From contig PQKR01000010.1 of the NCBI GenBank assembly GCA_002918705.1, positions 62,001 through 126,000 of the forward strand: a stretch of DNA of 64,000 nt, in the 5' to 3' direction. A program made the position numbers and the translations under genes. The stretch comes from Escherichia sp. ESNIH1. Its GTDB lineage: Bacteria; Pseudomonadota; Gammaproteobacteria; Enterobacterales; Enterobacteriaceae. This document shows, piece after piece, positions 20,105 through 31,604 of the stretch. Positions within the stretch are counted from its first letter, which is position 1. Each line of letters begins with the position of its first letter. Under the pieces are notes generated by a model. It was given only the letters and a program-made list of their open reading frames with translations. It ran no database searches and was not told the origin of the DNA.

Positions 20105-22606
20105 ATGTCCCACACAATTGAACTGGCGCTGGAGGGTCTCTCCTGCGGCCACTGCGTCAAACGGGTGAAAGAGAGCCTTGAGCAGCGTCCCGACGTTGAG
20201 CGTGCCGAGGTGACCATTGACCGGGCGGAAGTCACAGGCAGCGCCGATGCGGATGCGTTAATCGATACCGTTAAACTGGCCGGGTACGGGGCGACGCTTA
20301 GCCACCCAAAGGCTGATCCGCTGGCAGAGTCATCACCTCCGTCGGAAGCACTGACAGCGGCCGAAACTGAGCTTCCGGCAGCGGATGACACCGACGACAG
20401 CCAGCAGCTGTTGTTGAGTGGCATGAGCTGCGCCAGCTGCGTTACCCGGGTACAGAACGCCTTGCAGGCGGTACCCGGCGTAACCCAGGCACGGGTCAAT
20501 CTGGCGGAGCGCTCTGCGCTGGTAATGGGCAGTGCCTCCGCCGTTGAGTTAGTGAGCGCGGTGGAGAAAGCGGGCTACGGTGCGGAGGCGATTGATGATG
20601 ACGCCGCTCGCCGCGAACGCCAGCAGGAGACCGCCGTTGCTACCATGAAACGCTTCCGCTGGCAGGCGATTGTCGCCCTGCTGGTGGGCATTCCGGTGAT
20701 GGTCTGGGGTATGGCGGGTGACAATATGATGGTCACCGACGCCAACCGCAGCCTCTGGCTGGTTATCGGTCTGATCACCCTTGGGGTGATGATCTTTGCC
20801 GGGGGCCACTTCTACCGCAGCGCGTGGAAGAGCTTGCTGAACCGTACCGCGACGATGGATACCCTGGTGGCGCTGGGGACCGGGGCCGCCTGGCTCTACT
20901 CAATGAGCGTTAACCTCTGGCCAGCGTGGTTCCCGATGGAAGCGCGCCATCTCTACTATGAGGCCAGCGCGATGATTATTGGCCTGATTAACCTCGGCCA
21001 TATGCTGGAAGCCCGCGCTCGCCAGCGCTCTTCGAAAGCGCTGGAGCGCCTGCTCGATCTCACCCCACCCACCGCCAGGGTGGTGACCGATGCCGGGGAG
21101 GAGACCGTGCCCCTTGCCGATGTTCATCCGGGCATGACGCTGCGCCTGACGACTGGCGATCGCGTTCCGGTGGACGGAGAGATTATCCAGGGCGAAGCCT
21201 GGCTTGATGAAGCGATGCTGACCGGTGAACCCGTCCCGCAACAGAAACAGCGTGACGATACGATCCATGCGGGAACGGTGGTCTCTGACGGCAGCGTGCT
21301 GTTTCGTGCCAGCCGCACCGGCAGCCACACCACCCTCTCGCGGATCGTTCGCCTGGTACGCCAGGCCCAGAGCAGCAAGCCGGAGATCGGCCAGCTGGCG
21401 GACAGGATCTCCGCGGTCTTCGTGCCGGTTGTGGTCGCCATCGCACTGATTAGCGGCGCGATCTGGTACGTTTTCGGTCCTGCGCCGCAGATTGTTTATA
21501 CCCTGGTGATCGCCACCACGGTGCTGATTATCGCTTGTCCCTGCGCACTGGGCCTGGCGACGCCGATGTCGATCATCTCCGGCGTAGGCCGTGCCGCCGA
21601 GTTCGGCGTGCTGGTGCGTGATGCCGATGCGCTGCAGCGGGCCAGCCAGCTCGATACGCTGGTATTTGATAAGACCGGCACCCTCACCGAGGGGCGTCCC
21701 CAGGTAACCTTAGTCACGACCTACAGCGATCTCACTAGCGAGCAGGCGCTGCGCCTGGCCGCTGCGCTGGAGCAGGGTTCGAGCCATCCGCTGGCCCGGG
21801 CGATTATCGACAAGGCTGGAGCGGAAACGCTGGCAGAGGTGATTAACTTTCGCACCCTGCGCGGGCTAGGCCTGAGTGGTGAAAGCGAAGGTCGACGCCT
21901 GCTGCTGGGCAACCAGGCCCTGCTGAATGAACAGGGTATTGATACCGCCGCGCTGGAGAGTGACATCGCCGCTCAGGCGGCAACGGGCGCGACACCGGTG
22001 CTGCTGGCGGTAGATGGCAAGGCGGCCGCGCTGTTTGCCATTCGCGATCCGCTGCGTGAGGATAGCGTGGCGGCGCTGCAACGCCTGCATCAGGCTGGCT
22101 ACCGGCTGGTGATGCTCACCGGCGATAACGCCGTGACCGCCAACGCCATCGCCAAAGAGGCAGGAATCGACGAGGTGATTGCCGGGGTGCTGCCCGATGG
22201 CAAAGCCGCTGCGATTCAGGATCTGCAGCGCCAGGGCCGCCAGGTCGCTATGGTGGGGGATGGCATTAACGACGCGCCAGCGCTGGCCCAGGCTGAAGTG
22301 GGTATTGCGATGGGCGGCGGCAGCGACGTGGCGATTGAAACCGCCGCTATTACCCTGATGCGCCACAGCCTGATGGGCGTCGCCGATGCGCTGGCCCTCT
22401 CCCGCGCCACGCTGCGCAACATGAAGCAGAACCTGGTGGGGGCGTTTATCTACAACTCGCTGGGCATTCCGATTGCCGCCGGGATCCTCTGGCCGCTGAC
22501 CGGAACGCTGCTAAACCCGGTGGTAGCGGGTGCGGCGATGGCGCTCTCGTCCATTACGGTGGTAAGCAACGCCAACCGTCTGCTGCGTTTTACGCCTAAA
22601 GAGTAG
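20105..22606 (+). CDS. copA: Cu(I)-exporting P1B-type ATPase CopA
   Basis: CopA pumps Cu(I) from cytoplasm to periplasm. Two N-terminal metal-binding domains carry GLSCGHC (C14, C17) and GMSCASC (near 105). Eight helices follow, with the CPC motif in [10 protein letters not shown], phosphorylation site DKTGT and hinge [10 protein letters not shown]. Three ATGs lie in a row (20099, 20102, 20105); AGGAG at 20093-20097 is best spaced for 20105, giving 833 aa. A slippery site in E. coli copA yields a short chaperone; I did not verify one here. Confidence 0.97.
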   Translation: MSHTIELALEGLSCGHCVKRVKESLEQRPDVERAEVTIDRAEVTGSADADALIDTVKLAGYGATLSHPKADPLAESSPPSEALTAAETELPAADDTDDSQQLLLSGMSCASCVTRVQNALQAVPGVTQARVNLAERSALVMGSASAVELVSAVEKAGYGAEAIDDDAARRERQQETAVATMKRFRWQAIVALLVGIPVMVWGMAGDNMMVTDANRSLWLVIGLITLGVMIFAGGHFYRSAWKSLLNRTATMDTLVALGTGAAWLYSMSVNLWPAWFPMEARHLYYEASAMIIGLINLGHMLEARARQRSSKALERLLDLTPPTARVVTDAGEETVPLADVHPGMTLRLTTGDRVPVDGEIIQGEAWLDEAMLTGEPVPQQKQRDDTIHAGTVVSDGSVLFRASRTGSHTTLSRIVRLVRQAQSSKPEIGQLADRISAVFVPVVVAIALISGAIWYVFGPAPQIVYTLVIATTVLIIACPCALGLATPMSIISGVGRAAEFGVLVRDADALQRASQLDTLVFDKTGTLTEGRPQVTLVTTYSDLTSEQALRLAAALEQGSSHPLARAIIDKAGAETLAEVINFRTLRGLGLSGESEGRRLLLGNQALLNEQGIDTAALESDIAAQAATGATPVLLAVDGKAAALFAIRDPLREDSVAALQRLHQAGYRLVMLTGDNAVTANAIAKEAGIDEVIAGVLPDGKAAAIQDLQRQGRQVAMVGDGINDAPALAQAEVGIAMGGGSDVAIETAAITLMRHSLMGVADALALSRATLRNMKQNLVGAFIYNSLGIPIAAGILWPLTGTLLNPVVAGAAMALSSITVVSNANRLLRFTPKE

Positions 22607-22662
22607 CTATTTACACCTTCTCCCGGCTCGCGCTAGCATGGGCCTTTCAGCCGGGAGGGCCT

Positions 22663-24031
<1,369 letters not shown>

Positions 24032-24048
24032 ATAGCCTGCCCGAACCC

Positions 24049-24119
24049 GTAGGCCGGATAAGACGCGTTAGCGTCGCCATCCGGCGTTCAACAGCTTACA
24101 AACACCTTATCAGGCCTAC
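24049..24119. repeat. REP element, with partial second unit
   Basis: A REP unit begins GTAGGCCGGATAAGACGCG at 24049 and closes with CCATCCGGC at 24085. A partial inverted unit (CACCTTATCAGGCCTAC) ends at 24119. The element lies between the convergent ybaK and ushA genes. Confidence 0.85.
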
Positions 24120-24132
24120 AGAGAGCACAGTG

Positions 24133-25794
24133 TTACTGCCAGCTCACCTCGCCCTGCGGCTCAAGGGTTGCGGCATCCAGCGGTGAATTCTGCTGGATGT
24201 ACTGCTTCAGCACCTCGGCATCGATAAAGCCGGTATTAACGTAGCCCGGCTTATCGTCGAGACGCGGGTAGCCATCACCGCCAGTGGCGTTAAAGCTGAG
24301 CGTCGCCATACGGTAGGTTTTAGCGGGATCCACCGGTTCGCCGCCGATCTTCAGATCGTTAAGCTTGCCGTTCGCCATCGTAAAGCTGACGTGGCTAAAC
24401 TGCGGATAGGCCCCGGAGTTAGGCTTCATCTGTGCCACGGCGGTCAGGTAGTCCACCACCTCTTTCCCGGTCATGTCGGCATAGACCACGACGTTGCCGA
24501 ACGGCTGCACCTTCAGCACGTTTTTGTAGGTAATATCCCCCGCAGGGATACTGTCGCGGATCCCGCCTCCGCTCATCACCGCAAAGTTAGCCCCGGTATG
24601 CGCCATCTGGGCGGCGAGGATCAGATGTCCGAGATTGGTCTGAACAAAGCGCACCTTACTACGATCGCCCTCAAGAGGCGCATTGACCGAACCAATTTTC
24701 ACCGCCAGCTGGGCTTTACCCTTGTTCTGGAACGGCGTCAACAGAGAGAGCATCTGGGCGTTTTCTGGAATTTCCGGCGCATAGAGCACACGCTCGCTCT
24801 CCCCATTGTCGTAGACAATCTTTTTCTTCAGGTTGACAGGGATCAGCTGATAGTGCACCAGCTTCATCTCGCCGTTACGGAACTCAAAGTCAGCGCGGCC
24901 AACGTACTTACCCCACTCGTGAGCCTGCACGATCCAGATACCGTTCTGCCGATCCGGCGCACAGGGGGTGCCCGGCACGTAATTCACCTGTTTTTTATTC
25001 TCCGAGGCCATGCAGACCGGATCCTGCGAGTGACCGCCCACGATCATCGCCAGCGACCCCGCAGGCAGGCTGCGTGCCATTTCGACATCGCCCGGCGCGT
25101 TGGAGCCGTGCTCGCCGTTGTCGTAGTGGCCCATATGGGTGGTGGCGATCAGGAAGTCCGGGCGCTCTTTTTCGTCGAGGTTATTCAGCTCCTGAATGAC
25201 TAGCTTCGCCTCGTCGGCGGGCTTGCGGAACTCAATGTCGGTGAAGAACTCCGGATTACCAATTTTGGCGGTATCGTCGGTCGTCAGGCCGATCACGCCG
25301 ATTTTCAGATCCTGACGCTTGAAGATAGCCCAGGGTTTAAAGAGGCGCTCGCCGGTGCTCTTCTGGTAGATATTGGCCGACAGGAAGGGAAACTTAGCCC
25401 ACTTCTCCTGCTGGCGCAGCACCGCCATCGGATTATCAAATTCGTGGTTGCCTACCGCCATCGCGTCATAGCCGATCAGGTTCATGCCGCGGAAGTCCGG
25501 CTCGGCGTCCAGCAGATCGGACTCCGGCACGCCGGTGTTGATATCGCCGCCGGAGAGCACCAGCACGCTGCCTCCTTCGGCTGCTACCTCTTTGCGAACG
25601 TTATCCACCAGCGTCTTCTGCGCCGCCAGACCGTACTCCCGGTCGTCGCTGCGCCAGAAGTGGCCGTGGTGATCGTTGGTATGCAGGATGGTAATTTTAT
25701 AGGTTTTATCTTTTTCGTAGGCCTGGGCAGGCAGGCTGGTGAGCCCCCACGCGGCGAGAAGCGCCAGCGCAACGCCCTGCTTTAACATCTTCAT
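24133..25794 (-). CDS. ushA: Periplasmic UDP-sugar hydrolase / 5'-nucleotidase UshA
   Basis: UshA degrades UDP-glucose and 5'-nucleotides for salvage. The ATG at 25794, with AGGGAGAGAG upstream, gives 553 aa (E. coli 550) and a signal peptide ending SLPAQA before YEKDKTYK. Metal and catalytic motifs are HTNDHHGHF, GGDINTG, GNHEFDN, ATHMGHYDNGEHG and GGHSQDPVC; the C-terminal substrate domain has FNATGGDGYP. Its transcript starts divergently from fsr. Confidence 0.96.
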   Translation of the reverse strand: MKMLKQGVALALLAAWGLTSLPAQAYEKDKTYKITILHTNDHHGHFWRSDDREYGLAAQKTLVDNVRKEVAAEGGSVLVLSGGDINTGVPESDLLDAEPDFRGMNLIGYDAMAVGNHEFDNPMAVLRQQEKWAKFPFLSANIYQKSTGERLFKPWAIFKRQDLKIGVIGLTTDDTAKIGNPEFFTDIEFRKPADEAKLVIQELNNLDEKERPDFLIATTHMGHYDNGEHGSNAPGDVEMARSLPAGSLAMIVGGHSQDPVCMASENKKQVNYVPGTPCAPDRQNGIWIVQAHEWGKYVGRADFEFRNGEMKLVHYQLIPVNLKKKIVYDNGESERVLYAPEIPENAQMLSLLTPFQNKGKAQLAVKIGSVNAPLEGDRSKVRFVQTNLGHLILAAQMAHTGANFAVMSGGGIRDSIPAGDITYKNVLKVQPFGNVVVYADMTGKEVVDYLTAVAQMKPNSGAYPQFSHVSFTMANGKLNDLKIGGEPVDPAKTYRMATLSFNATGGDGYPRLDDKPGYVNTGFIDAEVLKQYIQQNSPLDAATLEPQGEVSWQ

Positions 25795-25970
25795 TTCTCT
25801 CTCCCTGATGACATAACACACGCAAAAGTAGCGCGGGGACAGAGAATAAACAAATAGGATTTTATGTCTGCGACTTCCCTCAAAGAGTCGTCACGGGTAT
25901 CTTAGGCTGCTAATAATCAGGAAACATTAAGAACTCCTGCACTCCAATTAAAGACAAAAAGTGACATTTT

Positions 25971-27191
25971 ATGGCAATCAATCAACCCGCCGACGCGCTT
26001 TCGGGCGCTAACGCGTCGCCGGCGCAGGGGCGCACGGCATTTGGCATTCTGGGGGCGATCAGCCTCTCGCATCTGCTTAACGACATGCTGCAGTCGCTGA
26101 TCCTCGCGCTCTATCCCCTGCTGCAGGCCGACTTCTCGCTGAGCTTTGTGCAGATCGGCATGATCACGCTTACCTTCCAGCTGGCCTCCTCCGTGTTCCA
26201 GCCGGTAGTGGGCTACTATACGGATAAGCATCCAATGCCGTGGTCGCTGCCCATCGGCATGTGCTTTACCCTCTGCGGCCTGGTGCTATTAGCGCTAGCA
26301 GGCAGCTTCCACATGGTGCTGCTGGCGGCCGCGCTGGTGGGAACCGGCTCCTCTGTGTTCCACCCGGAGTCCTCCCGTGTGGCACGCATGGCTTCCGGCG
26401 GTCGTCATGGCCTGGCTCAGTCTATCTTCCAGGTGGGTGGCAACTTCGGTAGCGCTCTCGGGCCGCTGCTGGCGGCGCTGATCATCGCCCCGTATGGCAA
26501 AGGAAACGTGGGCTGGTTTGTGCTGGCCGCGCTGCTGGCTATTGTGGTGCTGGCGCAGGTTAGCCGCTGGTACGCCGCCCAGCATCGGGTCAATAAAGGA
26601 CGCAAAGCCGTTCCCGAGCGCAGCCCGCTGCCGCGAAACAAAGTGATCCTGGCAGTGAGTATTCTGCTAATGCTAATTTTCTCGAAATATTTCTATATGG
26701 CGAGTATTAGCAGCTATTACACATTTTATTTAATGGAAAAATTCCATTTATCGGTACAAAACGCTCAGTTTCATCTGTTTGCGTTTCTGCTGGCCGTTGC
26801 GGCAGGTACCGTGATTGGCGGGCCGGTTGGGGATAAGATCGGGCGTAAATATGTTATTTGGGGCTCTATCCTCGGCGTTGCTCCCTTTACGCTAATTTTA
26901 CCTTATGCTTCTCTCTACTGGACCGGGGTTTTGACCGCGATCATTGGTTTTATTCTGGCCTCGGCCTTTTCCGCCATTCTGGTCTATGCCCAGGAGCTGC
27001 TGCCGGGGCGTATTGGCATGGTTTCAGGCCTCTTTTTCGGCTTCGCGTTTGGCATGGGCGGGCTTGGCGCAGCCGTGCTGGGGCTGGTTGCCGACCATAC
27101 TAATATATTCGTAGTCTATAAAATCTGTGCTTTTCTGCCGCTTTTAGGGATGTTAACTATATTCCTGCCCGATAATCGTCATAAAGCCTGA
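25971..27191 (+). CDS. fsr: MFS efflux protein, fosmidomycin resistance Fsr
   Basis: This 406-aa major facilitator has twelve predicted helices and is known in E. coli to export fosmidomycin when overexpressed. The A-motif-like loop is 'GDKIGRKYVIWGS' between helices 8 and 9, with GGRHGLAQSIFQVGGNFGSALGP in helix 5. It lies between ushA (divergent) and ybaL, as in E. coli. Confidence 0.93.
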   Translation: MAINQPADALSGANASPAQGRTAFGILGAISLSHLLNDMLQSLILALYPLLQADFSLSFVQIGMITLTFQLASSVFQPVVGYYTDKHPMPWSLPIGMCFTLCGLVLLALAGSFHMVLLAAALVGTGSSVFHPESSRVARMASGGRHGLAQSIFQVGGNFGSALGPLLAALIIAPYGKGNVGWFVLAALLAIVVLAQVSRWYAAQHRVNKGRKAVPERSPLPRNKVILAVSILLMLIFSKYFYMASISSYYTFYLMEKFHLSVQNAQFHLFAFLLAVAAGTVIGGPVGDKIGRKYVIWGSILGVAPFTLILPYASLYWTGVLTAIIGFILASAFSAILVYAQELLPGRIGMVSGLFFGFAFGMGGLGAAVLGLVADHTNIFVVYKICAFLPLLGMLTIFLPDNRHKA

Positions 27192-27198
27192 TTCCAGA

Positions 27199-27223
27199 GC
27201 GGCCAAAGGCAAACTTTGGCCGC
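27199..27223 (+). terminator. Hairpin after fsr
   Basis: GCGGCCAAAG (27199-27208) pairs perfectly with CTTTGGCCGC (27214-27223) around a 5-nt loop, eight bases after the fsr stop. The tail is CTCC, without a U-run. The rest of the gap to ybaL (27224-27422) is AT-rich and probably holds the ybaL promoter. Confidence 0.55.
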
Positions 27224-27422
27224 CTCCATAGCCCATGCCATAACACTTATAAGACATTCACTGCGCTAATCCCCTCTCAACCGCTTTTTTTGTTCCAGAG
27301 CGTGCTTTTCTCCAACATTCAACAATTATTCATCAACATAATGATTAAAATTGTCATAGACTGTAACTCGGGCTTCTGGTTTTTTAGCCAGAAATGGATC
27401 CACTACCGCGAAAGGAGACGGA

Positions 27423-29099
27423 ATGCATCACGCCACACCGCTTATCACCACCATTGTGGGCGGCCTTGTGCTCGCCTTTATCCTCGGCATGATTGCCAAT
27501 AAGCTGCGTATTTCTCCCCTGGTGGGTTACCTGTTAGCGGGCGTGCTCTCCGGTCCTTTTACTCCCGGCTTCGTGGCCGACACCAAGCTGGCTCCCGAGC
27601 TGGCGGAGCTGGGAGTGATCCTGCTGATGTTTGGCGTAGGTCTCCACTTTTCACTGAAGGATTTGATGGCGGTAAAGTCCATCGCCATTCCCGGCGCTAT
27701 CGCACAGATTGCTGTTGCGACGCTGCTGGGTATGGCGCTCTCCGCCATGATGGACTGGTCACTGATGACCGGTCTGGTCTTTGGCCTCTGTCTCTCCACT
27801 GCCAGTACCGTGGTGCTGCTGCGCGCGCTTGAGGAGCGGCAGCTTATTGACAGCCAGCGCGGGCAGATTGCTATTGGCTGGCTGATTGTAGAAGATCTGG
27901 TCATGGTGTTAACGCTGGTCCTGCTGCCCGCCGTCGCCGGCATGATTGAAAAGGGCAACGTTGGACTGGCGACGCTGTCGCTGGATATGGGCATCACCAT
28001 CGGCAAGGTGGTGGCCTTTATCGCCATCATGATGCTGGTCGGTCGCCGTCTCGTCCCCTGGATCATGGCCCGCAGCGCGGCCACCGGTTCGCGGGAGCTG
28101 TTTACCCTCTCGGTGCTGGCTCTGGCGCTGGGCATCGCTTTTGGTGCGGTCGAGCTGTTTGATGTCTCCTTTGCTCTCGGTGCCTTCTTTGCCGGTATGG
28201 TGCTGAACGAGTCCGAATTGAGCCATCGCGCCGCGCACGATACCCTGCCCCTGCGCGACGCCTTTGCGGTCCTCTTCTTTGTCTCCGTTGGGATGCTGTT
28301 CGATCCGAAAATCCTGATCGATGAGCCGCTGGCCGTTGCCGGAACGCTGGCGATCATTATCTTTGGTAAATCTATTGCTGCCTTCTTCCTGGTGCGCATG
28401 TTTGGCCATTCGCCGCGTACGGCGTTAACCATTGCCGCCAGCCTGGCACAGATTGGTGAGTTTGCCTTTATCCTGGCGGGCCTCGGTATGGCGCTGGATC
28501 TCCTGCCGCAGACCGGGCAGAACCTGGTTCTTGCGGGCGCGATCCTCTCGATTATGCTCAACCCGATCCTCTTTACCCTGCTGGAGAAGTACCTCGACAA
28601 GACCGAAACCCTCGAGGAACAGACGCTGGAAGAGGCGACCGAAGAGGAGAAGCAGATCCCGGTGGATATCTGCAACCACGCCCTGCTGGTGGGTTTTGGC
28701 CGCGTAGGCAGCCTGCTGGGTGAGAAGCTGATGGCGCAGGGCATTCCGCTGGTGGTGATCGAAACCTCACGTACCCGGGTGGATGAGCTCCGCGAGCGCG
28801 GTATTCGTGCGGTGCTGGGCAACGCGGCCAACGAAGAGATCATGAACCTGGCGCACCTCGACTGCGCCCGCTGGCTGCTGCTGACCATTCCTAACGGCTA
28901 CGAGGCCGGTGAAGTGGTGGCGACCGCCCGGCAGAAGTGCCCGAACATTGAGATTATCGCCCGGGCGCACTATGACGACGAGGTAGACTACATCACCGAG
29001 CGTGGCGCGAATCAGGTGGTGATGGGTGAACGTGAGATAGCCAACACCATGCTGACGCTGATTGAGAAGCGCCCGGTGGAAGAGGCGGTCACTGGATAA
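27423..29099 (+). CDS. ybaL: CPA2-family cation/proton antiporter YbaL
   Basis: This is a 558-aa Kef-like monovalent cation:proton antiporter. Residues 1-390 form about twelve helices; residues 415-540 are a TrkA-N (RCK) domain with the nucleotide motif GFGRVGSLLGEKL. The C-terminus reads LIEKRPVEEAVTG. The last 43 bp of coding sequence and the 25 bp after it recur at the mmuM 3' end (see findings). The terminator arm that should follow is missing here, so ybaL mRNA may run on into mmuPM. Confidence 0.93.
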   Translation: MHHATPLITTIVGGLVLAFILGMIANKLRISPLVGYLLAGVLSGPFTPGFVADTKLAPELAELGVILLMFGVGLHFSLKDLMAVKSIAIPGAIAQIAVATLLGMALSAMMDWSLMTGLVFGLCLSTASTVVLLRALEERQLIDSQRGQIAIGWLIVEDLVMVLTLVLLPAVAGMIEKGNVGLATLSLDMGITIGKVVAFIAIMMLVGRRLVPWIMARSAATGSRELFTLSVLALALGIAFGAVELFDVSFALGAFFAGMVLNESELSHRAAHDTLPLRDAFAVLFFVSVGMLFDPKILIDEPLAVAGTLAIIIFGKSIAAFFLVRMFGHSPRTALTIAASLAQIGEFAFILAGLGMALDLLPQTGQNLVLAGAILSIMLNPILFTLLEKYLDKTETLEEQTLEEATEEEKQIPVDICNHALLVGFGRVGSLLGEKLMAQGIPLVVIETSRTRVDELRERGIRAVLGNAANEEIMNLAHLDCARWLLLTIPNGYEAGEVVATARQKCPNIEIIARAHYDDEVDYITERGANQVVMGEREIANTMLTLIEKRPVEEAVTG

Positions 29100-29124
29100 A
29101 CCGTCGCCCCGGCGGGTCATGCAC
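29057..29124 (+). repeat. Left copy of 68-bp ybaL-tail duplication
   Basis: These 68 bases (end of ybaL plus 25 bp downstream) align without gaps to 31507-31574 with 9 mismatches. The same reading frame and stop codon are used in both copies. The left copy keeps only the first arm (CGCCCCGG) of the terminator hairpin. Confidence 0.9.
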
Positions 29125-29171
29125 TGCTGCTGGCATTTTGTTAACAATCAGGATATAAAGACCCTTCAAAC

Positions 29172-29203
29172 GGACATTTAGACATCCATACGTTTAGAAG
29201 GTG
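29172..29203 (+). promoter_or_regulatory. Tandem MetJ-box-like repeats before mmuP
   Basis: Consecutive 8-mers GGACATTT, AGACATCC and ATACGTTT match the Met box AGACGTCT at 5, 6 and 6 of 8 positions, with a weak fourth (AGAAGGTG) reaching the ribosome-binding site. MetJ with S-adenosylmethionine binds such arrays cooperatively, which would repress mmuPM when methionine is plentiful. Confidence 0.65.
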
Positions 29204-29205
29204 AT

Positions 29206-30606
29206 ATGCACACGCAGCAAGAGAACGGGCAGCTTAAGCGCACCATGAAAACCCGCCATTTGATTATGCTTTCATTGGGTGGCGTAATTGGCACAGGGTT
29301 ATTTTTTAATACGGGATACATCATCTCTACGACAGGCGCAGCGGGAACGCTGCTGGCTTATCTGATTGGGGCGCTGGTTGTCTGGCTGGTGATGCAGTGT
29401 CTTGGCGAGCTTTCCGTGGCGATGCCGGTAACCGGTGCTTTTCATGTCTACGCGGCGCGCTATATTGGCCCGGCAACAGGATATACCGTGGCATGGCTCT
29501 ACTGGCTCACCTGGACAGTCGCGTTGGGGTCAAGTTTTACCGCCGCCGGGTTCTGTATGCAGTACTGGTTCCCGCATATTCCCGTCTGGATATGGAGTGC
29601 CCTGTTTTGCATAGTGATTTTTTCCCTTAACGCAATTTCAACGCGCTTTTTTGCCGAAGGTGAGTTCTGGTTTTCACTTATAAAAGTCGCGACCATTATC
29701 GTTTTCATTATCTTAGGCTGCGGGGCGATTTTCGGTTTTATCCCTATGGAGGATGGCTCACCTGCACCGGGGATGACCAACCTCACCAGTGGGGGCTGGT
29801 TCCCACACGGCGGCTTGCCCATTCTGATGACGATGGTCGCGGTTAATTTTGCCTTCTCTGGTACTGAGCTTATCGGTATCGCGGCAGGCGAAACGGAAAA
29901 TCCACACCACGCCATTCCAGTAGCAATCCGCGCCACTATCGCCCGGCTGATCATCTTTTTTATCGGGACCGTTTTTGTTCTGGCGGCGCTTATTCCGATG
30001 CAGGTGGCCGGCGTCGAGAAGAGCCCATTTGTGCTGGTCTTTGAAAAAATGGGTATTCCCTATGCGGCGGATATTTTTAACTTCGTCATCCTTACCGCTA
30101 TTCTCTCAGCGGCGAATTCCGGACTCTATGCATCGGGCCGCATGCTGTGGTCGCTGTCTAATGAAAAAACCTTGCCGGGCTGTTTTGCCCGCGTCAATAA
30201 GAATGGCGTGCCGCTGGTCGCGCTGACTGTCTCTATGCTGGGTGGCCTGCTGGCGCTGCTCTCCAGCGTGATCGCACCTGACACCGTATTCGTTGCCCTC
30301 AGCGCCATCTCTGGTTTTGCCGTCGTGGCCGTATGGCTCAGTATCTGCGCGGCACACTTTATCTTTCGTCGTCGGCATCTGCAGGCGGGTAAGCCGCTGC
30401 ACGATCTCAAATACAGGGCACCCTGGTATCCGCTGGTGCCCGTGCTGGGATTCGTGCTGTGTCTGCTGGCCTGCGTCGGCCTTGCGTTCGACCCGGATCA
30501 GCGCATTGCGCTTTACTGTGGTCTGCCTTTTGTTGCCTTTTGCTATGGCACCTATTTTCTCACTCATAAAACAAACTCGACGGAGGCTGACTATGCCGCA
30601 GATTAA
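29206..30606 (+). CDS. mmuP: S-methylmethionine permease MmuP
   Basis: This 466-aa amino-acid/polyamine/organocation permease has twelve helices and the N-terminal signature [19 protein letters not shown] of the family. It matches E. coli MmuP closely ([18 protein letters not shown]). It imports S-methylmethionine, a plant sulfur compound, for MmuM. It overlaps mmuM by 14 bp. In K-12 this pair sits near the CP4-6 prophage; here it is inserted behind ybaL. Confidence 0.94.
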   Translation: MHTQQENGQLKRTMKTRHLIMLSLGGVIGTGLFFNTGYIISTTGAAGTLLAYLIGALVVWLVMQCLGELSVAMPVTGAFHVYAARYIGPATGYTVAWLYWLTWTVALGSSFTAAGFCMQYWFPHIPVWIWSALFCIVIFSLNAISTRFFAEGEFWFSLIKVATIIVFIILGCGAIFGFIPMEDGSPAPGMTNLTSGGWFPHGGLPILMTMVAVNFAFSGTELIGIAAGETENPHHAIPVAIRATIARLIIFFIGTVFVLAALIPMQVAGVEKSPFVLVFEKMGIPYAADIFNFVILTAILSAANSGLYASGRMLWSLSNEKTLPGCFARVNKNGVPLVALTVSMLGGLLALLSSVIAPDTVFVALSAISGFAVVAVWLSICAAHFIFRRRHLQAGKPLHDLKYRAPWYPLVPVLGFVLCLLACVGLAFDPDQRIALYCGLPFVAFCYGTYFLTHKTNSTEADYAAD

Positions 30607-31549
30607 TCCCCTTACCGCGCTGCTTAAAAGCCACGCCTTTATTGTCCTCGATGGCGCTCTGGCCACCGAGCTGGAAGCGCGCGGATGCAACCTTGCCGAT
30701 AATCTCTGGTCCGCCAAAGTACTCATGGAAAATCCACAGCTCATTCAGAATGTGCATCTGGATTACTTCCGCGCGGGCGCACAGGTAGCGATTACCGCCA
30801 GTTACCAGGCCACGCCTGCTGGCTTCGCGGCTCGCGGGCTGACCGAGTCGCAATCGAGATCGCTTATTGCGCACAGCGTGGCGCTGGCGCAGGAGGCGCG
30901 TGAAATTTACCATGCAGAAAACACCAGCGTGGGTTCGCTGCTTGTGGCTGGCTCTGTCGGGCCTTACGGTGCGTATCTGGCCGATGGCTCTGAGTATCGC
31001 GGTGACTACGTGCGTAGCGCCGAAGAGTTTCAGGCGTTTCATCGTCCGCGGATTGAAGCGTTGCTTAATGCAGGCGCAGATTTGCTGGCCTGTGAAACCC
31101 TTCCCTCGTTTGCAGAGATAGAGGCACTGGCAGACCTGCTGTTGGATTATCCGCAGGCGCAGGCGTGGTTCTCATTTACCTTACGTGACGAGAGCCACTT
31201 GAGTGACGGCACGCCTCTCGCTCAGGTCGTGGAGACGCTGGCAAACTACTCGCAGATCGTTGCGCTGGGGATTAACTGTATTGCGCTGGAGAAAACGACC
31301 GCAGCGCTAAAACATCTGCATAGCCTGACTGCGCTACCGCTGGTTGTCTATCCTAACTCCGGTGAAACCTACGACGCGACCACGAAAGAGTGGCATGCGC
31401 ACGGCGACTCATGCGCATCCTTGGTGGGATATTTGCCGCAGTGGTTAGAGGCCGGCGCGAGACTCATTGGCGGATGCTGCCGGACTAGCCCAAAGGATAT
31501 CGCAGCGCTGAGTGAGAAGCGCCCGGTAGAAAAGGCGATCGCGGGATAA
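30593..31549 (+). CDS. mmuM: Homocysteine S-methyltransferase MmuM with foreign C-terminal tail
   Basis: MmuM transfers a methyl group from S-methylmethionine to homocysteine, giving two methionines. The ATG at 30593, with GGAGG upstream, gives 318 aa. The TIM barrel includes zinc ligands C229 (GINC) and C295/C296 (GGCC). After DIAAL the E. coli protein ends KARS, but here the sequence reads [12 protein letters not shown], almost the YbaL C-terminus. That tail is encoded by the duplicated ybaL segment, so the original last codons were replaced; activity should survive because the barrel is complete. Confidence 0.95.
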   Translation: MPQINPLTALLKSHAFIVLDGALATELEARGCNLADNLWSAKVLMENPQLIQNVHLDYFRAGAQVAITASYQATPAGFAARGLTESQSRSLIAHSVALAQEAREIYHAENTSVGSLLVAGSVGPYGAYLADGSEYRGDYVRSAEEFQAFHRPRIEALLNAGADLLACETLPSFAEIEALADLLLDYPQAQAWFSFTLRDESHLSDGTPLAQVVETLANYSQIVALGINCIALEKTTAALKHLHSLTALPLVVYPNSGETYDATTKEWHAHGDSCASLVGYLPQWLEAGARLIGGCCRTSPKDIAALSEKRPVEKAIAG

Positions 31550-31574
31550 GCCGTCGCCCCGGTAGGTCATGCAC
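31507..31574 (+). repeat. Right copy of 68-bp ybaL-tail duplication
   Basis: This segment aligns with 29057-29124 at 59 of 68 positions. It supplies the last 13 codons and stop of mmuM and leads into an intact terminator, which is presumably the original ybaL terminator. Confidence 0.9.
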
Positions 31575-31591
31575 CGCCGGGGCGTTTTTTT
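31555..31591 (+). terminator. Rho-independent terminator of mmuPM
   Basis: CGCCCCGG (31555-31562) pairs with CCGGGGCG (31577-31584) and seven T residues follow. The left arm belongs to the duplicated ybaL segment. Confidence 0.88.
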
Positions 31592-31604
31592 GCAGGAGTA
31601 GCAT

